Assembly: GCF_003097315.1 (NCBI RefSeq)
Contig: NZ_QDDL01000008.1
Span: 62,001 to 126,000, forward strand
Source: Pelagibaculum spongiae
GTDB taxonomy: Bacteria; Pseudomonadota; Gammaproteobacteria; Enterobacterales; Pelagibaculaceae
DNA length: 64,000 nt
Direction of reading: 5' to 3'
The position numbers and the translations under genes were made by a program. How positions within the stretch are numbered: position 1 is the stretch's first letter; every line of letters begins with the position of its first letter. Shown in pieces: positions 8,832 to 17,393 of this stretch. The notes beneath the pieces were generated by a model. That model had not been told where the DNA came from and ran no database searches. It saw only the letters and a program-made list of their open reading frames with translations.

Positions 8832-9974
8832 ATGAAAAAAATCAATTTTTTGCTGTTGTTGCCTGCAATGTTTTTAATGGCTTGTGGTAGCAACAATCAT
8901 ACTGAGACGCCTGTTAAAGAAGAACCTGTTATAGAAGAACCTATGGATGATGGTGCGCTAAAAGCTGAAGACGTAGCAGAATATGTAACTAATTTTAAGC
9001 AACAACAGGAAGACGTGACTTTTCAGTTTGGCGACATCTCTACTGAGATTGGTCCATTCTCTACTGAGTTGCGCTTTCTCGAGAATAACGCTGAAGCTGG
9101 TACGCTAACGTTTGGATTTGAGGATAACGTTATTACGATTGTCACAGATTCAGAAACTCAAGAGCCAACGGCAGCTATAACTTTTGAACTGTTCGATGAT
9201 GGTAGTGAAGGCACTTTGGGTTTTGAACCGCCGCTACAGATTCTAAGCTCGGATGATATCGTTTCATCTGCTGAGACGGGAGACGTAAGTGCGCCTCGTA
9301 TCAAATTTACGGCTGACTCGAATGCTATGTTCACTGTAGAGGGTGAAAACTACAAGTATTCTGGTCAAGCGGTTAATGAAAACAGCGGTACAGCATACAA
9401 TTACAACCTTGTTTTTAACTCAAGCCTTATGATTAAAGGTAGTGCAGATTTTGATGTGCAAAAAAATGGGGAAGTAGCAGTTGTTACAGGTGATCTTGGT
9501 GTTTCTAGCTATGTTAAGCTGAAGCAGTTAATCGAAGATAATCCTGAATTAACTACATTAGAGCTGCGTAATATTTCAGGCTCAGTTGATGATCGAATTA
9601 ATGTTTACACTGGCCGTTTAGTTCGTGAAGCAGGCCTAACGACTATTGTGCCAGTAAATGGTGACATTGCTTCCGGAGGCGTAGATTTATTCTTGGCAGG
9701 TGAAAAGCGAGTTTACTATCGTGGTGGCAAGGTTGGTGTTCATTCATGGTGCTGTTTTGAAGGTAAAACCGCAGATAAACTGCCTAAAGATTCACCAGCG
9801 CATAATTCATTAATTAAATATTCACAAGAAATGCTGGGTGAGGTTTTAGGAAAGAAATTTTACTTTTATACGCTAGCAGCATCGCCATTTACTACTGTGC
9901 ATCACATGACAGAAGAAGAGCTGTTGGAATACATTGTTTCAGAAATTAAGGTTTTGCAATTAGAAGCGTCCTAG
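8832..9974 (+). CDS. Lipoprotein with C-terminal ClpP/crotonase-like domain
   Basis: The first 18 residues (MKKINFLLLLPAMFLMAC) are a lipoprotein signal, with Cys-18 lipidated. An acidic linker rich in Glu and Pro follows, then a beta-rich middle region (about 55-205) that I do not recognise. From about 210 the chain looks like the ClpP-like fold used by NfeD and SppA-type serine proteases: GDLGVSSYVKLKQLIEDNP, LELRNISGSVDD in place of the usual substrate-strand Gly loop, and NGDIASGGVDLFLAG. In that last motif Ser-281 sits where the catalytic Ser of CASA-type motifs lies. His-304 in VGVHSW matches the conserved GVH element. Two adjacent cysteines follow it. Whether it is an active protease is not shown by the sequence. 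It is a single gene with GGAAATAAG upstream and a good terminator downstream. Confidence 0.6.
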   Translation: MKKINFLLLLPAMFLMACGSNNHTETPVKEEPVIEEPMDDGALKAEDVAEYVTNFKQQQEDVTFQFGDISTEIGPFSTELRFLENNAEAGTLTFGFEDNVITIVTDSETQEPTAAITFELFDDGSEGTLGFEPPLQILSSDDIVSSAETGDVSAPRIKFTADSNAMFTVEGENYKYSGQAVNENSGTAYNYNLVFNSSLMIKGSADFDVQKNGEVAVVTGDLGVSSYVKLKQLIEDNPELTTLELRNISGSVDDRINVYTGRLVREAGLTTIVPVNGDIASGGVDLFLAGEKRVYYRGGKVGVHSWCCFEGKTADKLPKDSPAHNSLIKYSQEMLGEVLGKKFYFYTLAASPFTTVHHMTEEELLEYIVSEIKVLQLEAS

Positions 9975-10034
9975 GGTTAATTAATTATTTCTGGTCAGTG
10001 ATCGATTTAAGTTTCACCATGTAATGTTATTAAG

Positions 10035-10060
10035 AGGTCGCCCAAAGGCGGCCTTTTTTA
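10035..10060 (+). terminator. Intrinsic terminator of the ClpP-like lipoprotein gene
   Basis: The 8-bp stem AGGTCGCC/GGCGGCCT (one G-T pair), with loop CAAA, is followed by a T-run. Confidence 0.8.
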
Positions 10061-10549
10061 TTTTGGTAATTTTTGATAAGCCAATGAGCGACAGCAGTTA
10101 GATTTAGTATGGCTATTTTTCTTGACTTAGGCTATGCGTCTTATGGTTTTAACTGTCGGGTTAAGCCAGAGTTAGTGACAAATCTTCGCAATATCATTTC
10201 GATAGTTTTTTGTTGATATTTATCATTATTTTTCTGATGTCTATCCTTAAAAGTTATTGCAAGCGAATAGATTGACTTGAATTAGTTATACTAGTCACAT
10301 CTTATATTGCAGCACATAATAGATTGATTTTGGTCAATTATGAATCTGTCAGGCCTCATATATTGAAATTAGCTTCAGAAATAAAACAGACTTTCTGAGC
10401 CGTTGTCGATGCAAAAAAATGGTATTGCTGGTTTGGCTGTATATTGAAAAATCGCTCGACCATAATGCCTGTTAGCCCGAAGTTTATTTGAAGCTATGTT
10501 CAAATTTATAGGGCATTTTTATCGAATTGGCCGCTGACAGGAGCCTTTT
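10061..10549 (+). promoter_or_regulatory. Long leader of the NCS2 permease gene with possible attenuator
   Basis: Nearly 500 bases separate the preceding terminator from the permease start. At 10475-10520 the RNA could fold with an outer GCCC/GGGC clamp around an ATTTGAA/TTCAAAT stem. The sequence ATTTTTAT follows directly, so this looks like a weak intrinsic terminator inside the leader. The ribosome binding site AGGAG lies 20 bases further on. I see no match to a purine riboswitch core. Confidence 0.35.
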
Positions 10550-12043
10550 ATGTCTAGTGAAAATCATGTTAAAAATTCTGTTACATCTAAAGCAGTAAGC
10601 ACTCAGAGCATGAGCGATGCGAACGCAGTGGATGCTGAGCAAAATGATTCGGAACTGATTTACCATCTCGAAGACAAACCACCCCTTGGCCAATCTCTAA
10701 TAGCAGCAGTTCAACATATATTGGCGATGGTTATTTCGGTTATGGCACCTCCGGCAATCATTGCCACAGCTATGGGTGTTCCGGCTGATGCGGTTGCTTA
10801 TCTGATCAGTATTTCCCTTATGTTTGCTGGTATAGGTATTATCATTCAGGTTCACCGCGTTGGCGGCTTTCTTGGCTCTGGAATGCTTAGTATTCAAGCG
10901 GTCAGCTTTGCCTTCCCTAGTGCGATGATTGCAGTAGCAATTTCTTTAATGAAGCAGCAAGGGTTAGACTGGCAAGCTGCATTAAATGTATTATTTGGTG
11001 TTAGCTTTGTTGGTGGGTTATTGGTAATGCTTGGCGGTAGAATGGTGCCATTATTGAGAACCATTATTACGCCAACCGTTTCTGGAATAACCGTATTAAT
11101 GATTGGTGCTTCATTAATTAAAGTCGGTGCAATTGATATGGCGGGCGGCTTTGGTGCGATGGGTGACGGCAGTTTTGGTGATCCGATCAATCTGGCATTA
11201 GGCGGCTTAGTCATCTTTAGTATTGTTGCATTTAGTGCCAACAAGCGGCCAATGATTCGGATGTGTGCTTTGGTTCTGGGTATTTTGGCTGGATTTATTG
11301 TTGCTGCAATGATGGGACGAGTTGACTGGAGTATTTTAAGTCAGGATCACACATTGTTTATGCTGCCTGTACCGTTCAAGTTTGGATTCTTTGCCTGGGA
11401 CTGGAATGCATTTTTCGTATTAAGCTTCCTGTTCCTGGTGGTAGTTATTGAAGCGATTGGCGATTTGACTGCAACATCAGCAGTTTCTGAGCAACCAGTT
11501 GAAGGTGAGCTATACGAGTCACGTTTATCTGGCGGCATTATGTGTGATGGTTTGATTTCATCATTGGCAGCAATTTTTGGTGGCTTTCCAATGGCGACCT
11601 TCTCTCAGAATAACGGAGTGATTCAACTTTCCGGTGTAGCAAGTCGAAAGATTGGTTATTTCTGCGGTGGTCTATTTATTCTGTTCGCATTGTTTCCGGT
11701 TGTTGTTGTGTTATTCCAACTTTTACCCAAGCCCGTTCTGGGTGGTGCGCTGGTTGTATTGTTTGGCATGATCGCCTGCTCTGGCGTTAAAATTTTACTT
11801 CAAGAAGGTGTTGACCGCAGGGAGTCAATTATTATCGCAGTGTCTGTAGGTATGGGCATTATGACCATGGTTGTTCCTGATGCCTTTGCTAAATTGCCGC
11901 AAATGGCGCAAATGTTTTTCCATTCATCAATCGTTACTGCCGGTGTAACAGCAATGATTGTTAATCAAATTCTTCCTCGTAGAAAACATACTATGCCAAA
12001 GAGCCAGGTTGAGTTTTTACATGGCCGACCAGCTAAAAGCTAG
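10550..12043 (+). CDS. Nucleobase:cation symporter-2 family permease (xanthine/uracil type)
   Basis: A 497-residue inner-membrane transporter of the NCS2 family, which imports nucleobases with protons or Na+. A polar N-terminus of about 45 residues precedes a hydrophobic core able to form 14 segments. The signatures are GSGMLSIQAVSFAF in the first half, FLVVVIEAIGDLTATSAV (transport helix 8 region, with the conserved Glu), and FPMATFSQNNGVIQLSGVASR around residue 345-365. SQNNG is characteristic of the purine branch (XanP, XanQ, UacT), whereas UraA-type uracil carriers have PNTTY-type motifs as seen in the second NCS2 gene here (43846-45126). Xanthine or urate is therefore the likely substrate. 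AGGAG stands eight bases before the ATG. The gene is monocistronic, with a terminator downstream. Confidence 0.85.
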   Translation: MSSENHVKNSVTSKAVSTQSMSDANAVDAEQNDSELIYHLEDKPPLGQSLIAAVQHILAMVISVMAPPAIIATAMGVPADAVAYLISISLMFAGIGIIIQVHRVGGFLGSGMLSIQAVSFAFPSAMIAVAISLMKQQGLDWQAALNVLFGVSFVGGLLVMLGGRMVPLLRTIITPTVSGITVLMIGASLIKVGAIDMAGGFGAMGDGSFGDPINLALGGLVIFSIVAFSANKRPMIRMCALVLGILAGFIVAAMMGRVDWSILSQDHTLFMLPVPFKFGFFAWDWNAFFVLSFLFLVVVIEAIGDLTATSAVSEQPVEGELYESRLSGGIMCDGLISSLAAIFGGFPMATFSQNNGVIQLSGVASRKIGYFCGGLFILFALFPVVVVLFQLLPKPVLGGALVVLFGMIACSGVKILLQEGVDRRESIIIAVSVGMGIMTMVVPDAFAKLPQMAQMFFHSSIVTAGVTAMIVNQILPRRKHTMPKSQVEFLHGRPAKS

Positions 12044-12062
12044 AGCAGTTATTTAATGTTAG

Positions 12063-12091
12063 AAACGGCGCTAGTGACAGCGCCGTTTTTT
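12063..12091 (+). terminator. Intrinsic terminator of the NCS2 permease gene
   Basis: The 10-bp stem AAACGGCGCT/AGCGCCGTTT, with loop AGTGAC, is followed by TTT. Confidence 0.85.
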
Positions 12092-12327
12092 ATGATTCAG
12101 GCAAGTAGTTTTTTAGCATGTTTTTGCAAGCGTACTCACGGCGCACTTTACTACCCCTGTAAATATTCACATTTTTCTTGACGAAAATAACCAGTGATGG
12201 TGGTACTGCTGTCGTTGTGAACAGAGGTTTCCGAAGGCTTGCTGAAAATATAAAAACTTGGATAATGCTAAAAATTGTCGCAATATTTGAGTCTATGGCG
12301 TTGTATTTTGGGTGCACTGGTAAGTAT

Positions 12328-14397
12328 ATGTACAAAACAAAGAAAAATCAGCAGTTTAAATATCCGAAAGCTCATGTTGGAGATCAAATTGACCAGTATT
12401 TTTCAACAGAAGTTGCCGATCCATATCGCTGGTTAGAAGATGACTGCAGTCAGCAGACTGGAAATTGGGTTAAAGAGCAAAATCAGTTCACCAAGTCAGT
12501 ATTAGGTCAGCTCTCTGGGCGTGAGGTGATAAAATCGCAGCTGAAAAAACATCAGGATTTTGAGAGACTGGAAGTTCCTTTTATCAAAGGGAAGTATATT
12601 TGGTTTTTTAAAAATAGTGGATTGCAAAACCAAAGTGTCTTGTATCGTCAGTCATTAGACCAAACTGAGGAAGCAGAAGTATTTTTAGACCCTAATCTGT
12701 TTAATTCCAATGGAACCGCTTCACTTGCTGGTTATCAGTTCTCTGTAACCGGAAAGTATCTGGCATATCAGGTTTCTGAAAATGGTAGTGACTGGAACCG
12801 GATTTATGTTGTCGAAGTTGCTAGTGGAGAGCGCATCAACTCGACAGGAATCGAAAGTAAGTTCTCTGATTTGGCTTGGGTTGGAGATAAGGGGTTTTAT
12901 TATTCCCGTTATGACAGGGGTTGTAACGATAGTTTTTCAGTGAAAAACGATCAGCACAAGCTTTATTATCACCTCCTAGGTGGCAGAGAAGATACTCTGG
13001 TATTTGGCAATACTGATGAGCAGGAAAGTCGATATGTTTCTGCTGAAGTTAGTGAAGATGGTCGCTACCTGTTTGCTTATTCGTGCAAAACAACATCAGG
13101 TAATCGACTTTTTATAAAAGATTTATCTCAGCCAGATCATGGCTGGGTTGCAGCCGTAACCGATGAAGGTAGCTCGGTGTGGTATTTGGTAAGTGATCAG
13201 GGGTGGATCTATTTTTACACCAACCTCGATGCTGTCAACGGCAAAGTTGTACGCTGTCGTGCGGATAAATCGCAACCAGAGTATTGGGAAACGGTTATTG
13301 CTGAAACTGATCATGCAATGGATTGCAATATTTCAGGTAAATATTTTTTTGCGCATTATGTCGTCGATGTCTGCTCTCGAGTAAAGCAATATGATTTTTC
13401 AGGCAATTATATTCAGGACATAGCACTTCCTGGTTTAGGTTCTGTAGAAGGGTTCGCAGCTGAAAAAAATCAGAAAAAAACCTTCTTTGGCTTTAGCAAC
13501 TACACTACGGCAAAAGAAATCTATTGCCTAGATCTTGATACGCAGGAAATTGAATTATTCAAGTCTTCATCTTCGCCATTTAAAGGCACTGATTACCTTT
13601 CCGAGCAAGTATTCTACCCATCGAAAGATGGTACGTGTATTCCTATGACGATTGTTCGGCATAAAAAAACTCAGTTAACCAAGAAGAATCCAACCATTCT
13701 TTATGGTTATGGTGGTTTTCAGGCAAGCTTGCTTCCTGAATTCGATCCCAATATTGCAGCATGGCTTGAACTAGGGGGGATATATGCGGTTGCGAATCTT
13801 CGTGGTGGTAGTGAGTATGGTAAAGCATGGCATGATGCGGGTTGTCGCTTAAACAAGCAAAATGTTTTTGATGACTTTATTGCAGCGGCAGAATTTTTAA
13901 TTGATAAGCAATATACCAACAGTGATTTTTTGGCCATTAATGGTGCATCTAATGGTGGCTTGCTTGTGGCGGCAGTAATGCTGCAACGACCAGAATTATT
14001 TAAAGTGGTTGTTCCTGAGGTAGGGGTTTTGGATATGTTGCGTTATCACACCTTTACTGCTGGTGCCGGTTGGTCATATGACTATGGAACAGCAGAAGAT
14101 AGTCAGGAAATGTTTGAGTATTTAAAAGCATACTCTCCAGTACATAATGTTATTTCGGATGTAAATTATCCTGCCACGCTAATTTTGACTTCTGATCATG
14201 ATGATCGAGTGGTTCCTGCACATTCTTTTAAGTTTTCTGCTGCACTTCAGGCTCACAGTAATGGAACCAATCCACAACTGATTCGTATTGAAACTGATGC
14301 TGGTCATGGAGCGGGAACGCCGACGAGCAAACGGCTAGAGGCCAAGGCTGATGTATATGGTTTCATTTTACAGCAGATGGATTTTTCTTTGCTTTAG
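12328..14397 (+). CDS. Prolyl oligopeptidase family serine peptidase (S9A)
   Basis: I chose the ATG at 12328, giving 689 residues, because family members begin with a stretch like YPKAHVGDQIDQYFSTEVADPYRWLE, found here at about 11-40. The frame stays open to 12178, and the extra 50 residues have no family counterpart. A start at 12265 would give a short hydrophobic leader ending in FGC, so a lipoprotein form is a weak alternative. Residues 80-410 form the seven-bladed propeller. The C-terminal alpha/beta hydrolase domain holds Ser-541 in NGASNGG, Asp near 626 in DHDDRVVP and His-660 in DAGHGAG. The enzyme cleaves short peptides after proline, normally in the cytoplasm. With the Opp importer downstream it could serve peptide use, but the genes are 33 kb apart. 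Confidence 0.9.
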   Translation: MYKTKKNQQFKYPKAHVGDQIDQYFSTEVADPYRWLEDDCSQQTGNWVKEQNQFTKSVLGQLSGREVIKSQLKKHQDFERLEVPFIKGKYIWFFKNSGLQNQSVLYRQSLDQTEEAEVFLDPNLFNSNGTASLAGYQFSVTGKYLAYQVSENGSDWNRIYVVEVASGERINSTGIESKFSDLAWVGDKGFYYSRYDRGCNDSFSVKNDQHKLYYHLLGGREDTLVFGNTDEQESRYVSAEVSEDGRYLFAYSCKTTSGNRLFIKDLSQPDHGWVAAVTDEGSSVWYLVSDQGWIYFYTNLDAVNGKVVRCRADKSQPEYWETVIAETDHAMDCNISGKYFFAHYVVDVCSRVKQYDFSGNYIQDIALPGLGSVEGFAAEKNQKKTFFGFSNYTTAKEIYCLDLDTQEIELFKSSSSPFKGTDYLSEQVFYPSKDGTCIPMTIVRHKKTQLTKKNPTILYGYGGFQASLLPEFDPNIAAWLELGGIYAVANLRGGSEYGKAWHDAGCRLNKQNVFDDFIAAAEFLIDKQYTNSDFLAINGASNGGLLVAAVMLQRPELFKVVVPEVGVLDMLRYHTFTAGAGWSYDYGTAEDSQEMFEYLKAYSPVHNVISDVNYPATLILTSDHDDRVVPAHSFKFSAALQAHSNGTNPQLIRIETDAGHGAGTPTSKRLEAKADVYGFILQQMDFSLL

Positions 14398-14418
14398 TCG
14401 GCTAATGACCTGTTAGGC

Positions 14419-14470
14419 TTTATAACCTGCACCAAGCGTAATTAAAGTTATGCTTGGTGCAGGTTATAAA
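14419..14470. terminator. Long perfect inverted repeat between convergent genes
   Basis: A 19-bp perfect stem runs from 14419 to 14437 and from 14452 to 14470, with a 14-base loop, and GGC/GCC bases can extend it. It sits between the stops of the peptidase and esterase genes. It lacks a long T-run, so it may act as a transcript-end stabiliser as well as a terminator. Confidence 0.65.
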
Positions 14471-14489
14471 TGAAAGCCACTCAATAGTA

Positions 14490-15140
14490 CTATATCGTTT
14501 TTTTCTGCCGCAATATCCACCTATACAATTCTGGATTAGCATAAGTCTCGCTCCAGCTATCATGGCCTGTTTCTGAATAGATAGTGAACAGGATATTATT
14601 CTGGCGGAATTTATTATTTTTTTTCACTGCATCGACCATTTTCCGGGTTTCAGATAAAGGAACAAGATCATCTTTTGCACCGTGAAAAGTCCAGATTGGC
14701 AGGTGGGTCAGCTTGTGGGCACTTTCCGGGTCACCACCGCCGCAGACAGGTGCTATTGCTGCAAATAATTCAGGATAACGGCAAGCCATTCGCCAGCAGG
14801 CGTAACCTCCCATGCTCAGCCCGGTGGCATAGATTTTGTTTCTGTTGATGGCGTATTGCTGGCAGATACCTTCCAGGAAATGATACAAGGCTTCAATGTT
14901 CCACCATTCTCCTTTAGGGCATTGTGGAGCAACTATGATGGCTGGAAAATCGGCATCTTCTGAAATTTCTTTTAATGGACCATGTTGTTTGACTAATTCA
15001 ATGTCATCGCCGCGTTCACCGGCTCCGTGCAGAAATAGAATAAGTGGTAATTCACCAAAAGCCGTGTGCCTTGGGTGATACATTAAATAGTCAAAATCAA
15101 CTTGTTGGGTTACCGATTTTTCAAAGTGACCATGGTCCAT
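14490..15140 (-). CDS. Alpha/beta hydrolase, phospholipase/carboxylesterase or PHB-depolymerase-like
   Basis: A 216-residue cytoplasmic hydrolase without a signal peptide. It has LFLHGAGERGDD (oxyanion region, 36-46), the nucleophile elbow GLSMGG with Ser-109, Asp-157 or Asp-158 in HGAKDDLVP, and His-193 in TGHDSW, so a full catalytic triad is present. NxxWW-type segments near residue 80 (GEWWNIEALYHFLEGI) are typical of the predicted esterases often annotated as dienelactone hydrolase or phospholipase. The natural ester is unknown. GAGGTG is well placed before the ATG. It appears to be a single-gene unit, convergent with the prolyl oligopeptidase gene. Confidence 0.8.
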   Translation of the reverse strand: MDHGHFEKSVTQQVDFDYLMYHPRHTAFGELPLILFLHGAGERGDDIELVKQHGPLKEISEDADFPAIIVAPQCPKGEWWNIEALYHFLEGICQQYAINRNKIYATGLSMGGYACWRMACRYPELFAAIAPVCGGGDPESAHKLTHLPIWTFHGAKDDLVPLSETRKMVDAVKKNNKFRQNNILFTIYSETGHDSWSETYANPELYRWILRQKKTI

Positions 15141-15282
15141 AACAGCACCTCAATATGATGAATGTTATTTTCCGGTTATTTGTTGAAAAGTAAGAAAATA
15201 ACAAGCAAAGCATCCGCTGAAATGCATGCTAGCATGGCATATTGAGGTTAGCTATTTATGTTATGAGCTTTAATTTTATAGT

Positions 15283-15963
15283 CTATCCCACCAACCGTTC
15301 TTGCCAGTTTTCAACTTGCTGCCGTTGCATGCGTTTTTCAAAAACGCTTTTGGTTTCTTTTGCTAGCTGTGGCAATTCAAGCAGCTGCTGCATTGCTGTT
15401 TGGTTTTTCAGATCGTGGTAGAGGTAATACTGAACTTGAGCAATCGTCCATTGGGGTAATGGGCGAGCAATTAACTCTAGTGAGTCATCGGTGGAAATTA
15501 CGCCAGGTTTAATCACGCGGTAAAACCAGCCCGTGATGCTGTTATCTTGGGAAAATTGCGAAAGTGATTGCTGCTTAAATCGATAGTTTAATTTGAAACA
15601 AGGCTGGCGAGGTTGGCTGACTTCCAGTATTACACTGCCAATAGAAATTTGATCGCCAATACAAATATTGTGCTCGTTAAATCCTTGTGCAACTAAGTTT
15701 TCACCAAAGCCACCATTTTTAAAATAGGTTTCTGATTCAGGAAACTGTTGCTTTAATATGGCGTAGTGATCGCAGTCAAACTGTAATAAGGCACGTTCGG
15801 TACCACCATGGAAACTTTCGGCTTGCTGGTCGCCGACTAGGCCCAATGCATGCACCTCAACTTGTGAAACAGTTTGCTTATCAATTGCAGTTAAGCTGTC
15901 TATTTCAAAAAGCTTTTGGTTTTGGCCAAGGCGAATTTCCAGCAGAGATGTTGATAAATTCAT
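15283..15963 (-). CDS. MOSC domain-containing protein, YiiM-like
   Basis: The start is placed at 15963 (MNLSTSLLEIRLGQ), giving 226 residues. The frame extends to 16020, but those codons lie inside the terminator of the upstream gene. The MOSC domain shows GLVGDQQAESFHGGTERALLQFD, GGFGENLVAQGF and the conserved cysteine in SQPRQPCFKLNYRF, which carries sulfur or binds molybdenum cofactor in the superfamily. The C-terminal helical tail matches YiiM. In E. coli YiiM, with the molybdenum cofactor, takes part in detoxifying N-hydroxylated base analogues. That is family knowledge; the reaction here is inferred. The glyoxylate aminotransferase gene ends 75 bases upstream but is separated by a terminator. 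Confidence 0.8.
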   Translation of the reverse strand: MNLSTSLLEIRLGQNQKLFEIDSLTAIDKQTVSQVEVHALGLVGDQQAESFHGGTERALLQFDCDHYAILKQQFPESETYFKNGGFGENLVAQGFNEHNICIGDQISIGSVILEVSQPRQPCFKLNYRFKQQSLSQFSQDNSITGWFYRVIKPGVISTDDSLELIARPLPQWTIAQVQYYLYHDLKNQTAMQQLLELPQLAKETKSVFEKRMQRQQVENWQERLVG

Positions 15964-15992
15964 AGCGAGCCTGTTGTATTTTTTGCGCCAAA

Positions 15993-16020
15993 ATAAAAAA
16001 TGGCCAGCAATACTGGCCAT
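15993..16020 (-). terminator. Intrinsic terminator of the aminotransferase gene
   Basis: Read on the minus strand, the 8-bp stem ATGGCCAG/CTGGCCAT with loop TATTG is followed by a T-run. It lies between the aminotransferase stop and the MOSC start, and shows that the two are separate units. Confidence 0.8.
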
Positions 16021-16038
16021 TAAATGGTTTGAGCGAAA

Positions 16039-17172
16039 TTAACTGCGCATTTCAGCCAGTGTTTCTTTAATTGCGCCTAAACAGAGCTGGATATTTTCTT
16101 CACGCGCGGCATAGCCCATCAAACCAATTCGCCATGCTTTGCCAGCAAAGGCACCTAGTCCTGCGCCAATTTCCAGATTGTATTTTTCCAGTAATTGTTT
16201 GCGGAAGGCCGCGTCGTCAATTCCTTCAGGAATCTTGACTAGGTTTAACTGCGGTAGCCGTATACTGCTATCAACGATTAACTCAAGGCCAAGTGCTTCC
16301 AAGCCTTGCGCCAATTTTTGATGCATTGCTGCATGGCGCTGCCAGCTATTTTCTAGCCCTTCGTTTTTCAGCATGACTAATGATTCATGCAAAGCATAAA
16401 TTGAGTTAACCGGCGCGGTGTGATGGTAAGCACGCTTGCCGCCAGTACCTTCGCTATCTAGCCAATAATCCATCACTAGCGTTAAATCTAAAAACCAACT
16501 TGGCACAGGGTGAGTGCGCGCCTTGATCTTAGCGATAGCGCGATCATTGAAGGTCACCGGTGATAAACCCGGCACACAGGACAAGCACTTTTGGCTGCCG
16601 GAATAAACGGCGTCTAATCCCCAACCATCAACGTCCAGCTCAATACCACCCAAACCAGTGACTGTATCGACGATGGTTAAACAGTCATGTTGACGCGCTA
16701 AATCAGCAATTGGTTTAGGGTCACTGCAAACACCGGTAGAGGTTTCGGCATGAACAAAAGCGACGATGGCGATTTCTGAATCGGCTTTTAATGCTTGTTC
16801 TACTTTCGCTGGGTCAACGGCTTCACCCCATGGGAATTCCAGTACCACTGGAATGCCACCAAGGCGAGTGACGTTTTCCAACATCCGCTTACCAAATACA
16901 CCATTAATACAGACTAGAACCTTGTCTCCTGGCTCCATCAGGTTGGTAAAGCAGGTTTCCATGCCAGCGGAGCCGGGGGCTGATACTGCCATAGTTAAAG
17001 GGTTTTCAGTTTTGAATGCATAGCGAAGCAGCACTTTAACCTTGTCCATCAAGGCAACAAACTGAGGATCCAAGTGGCCAATGGTCGGACGCGCTAACGC
17101 CTGTAGTACACGAGGATGAATATCGGAAGGGCCTGGCCCCATTAGTGTTCTTACTGCTGGATAATCAGACAT
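16039..17172 (-). CDS. Alanine/serine--glyoxylate aminotransferase (class V, PLP-dependent)
   Basis: The ATG at 17172 gives 377 residues; a TTG six bases earlier is possible. Near the N-terminus is MGPGPSDIHPRVL, which binds the cofactor phosphate and the other subunit's substrate in this family. SAPGSAGMET (about 64-73), HAETSTG (141-147), VDTVTGLGG and the PLP-binding Lys-195 in SGSQKCLSC follow. AYHHTAPVNSIYALHE holds the substrate-gate residues, and Arg in AWRIGLMG binds the carboxylate. The enzyme passes the amino group of alanine or serine to glyoxylate, making glycine. AceK, which controls flow into the glyoxylate bypass, is encoded 1.4 kb away on the other strand. 2-Aminoethylphosphonate transaminases are a more distant alternative. 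Confidence 0.88.
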   Translation of the reverse strand: MSDYPAVRTLMGPGPSDIHPRVLQALARPTIGHLDPQFVALMDKVKVLLRYAFKTENPLTMAVSAPGSAGMETCFTNLMEPGDKVLVCINGVFGKRMLENVTRLGGIPVVLEFPWGEAVDPAKVEQALKADSEIAIVAFVHAETSTGVCSDPKPIADLARQHDCLTIVDTVTGLGGIELDVDGWGLDAVYSGSQKCLSCVPGLSPVTFNDRAIAKIKARTHPVPSWFLDLTLVMDYWLDSEGTGGKRAYHHTAPVNSIYALHESLVMLKNEGLENSWQRHAAMHQKLAQGLEALGLELIVDSSIRLPQLNLVKIPEGIDDAAFRKQLLEKYNLEIGAGLGAFAGKAWRIGLMGYAAREENIQLCLGAIKETLAEMRS

Positions 17173-17393
17173 GGGCAACTCTTCGGGTTACTTCAAAAAG
17201 GCAGGGGGCTATTGTGCGAAGAAATCAGCCAAAAAGCCATTGTCTCAAACACTTTTCATTCTCAGAATATTAAGAAAAATATCGATAGCAGTTGGTAACT
17301 TTAGTGAAAGCGGCAGCTTTGTTATCCAGCGACTAAGCTTTTATCACTACAGCTTTTGCTGTCTGGATTAATCGTTTTCTATGGATAGATATT

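Noticed and set aside
10061-10549. Purine riboswitch before the NCS2 permease
   Set aside because: I could not find the conserved loop and junction bases of the purine aptamer; only a terminator-like hairpin is visible.
10894-11244. 116-codon minus-strand open frame
   Set aside because: It is antisense to the NCS2 permease gene and reads as a complement of its hydrophobic segments.
16000-16020. ATG at 16020 as the start of the MOSC protein
   Set aside because: The codons from 16020 lie within the intrinsic terminator of the upstream aminotransferase gene, and family similarity begins at 15963.
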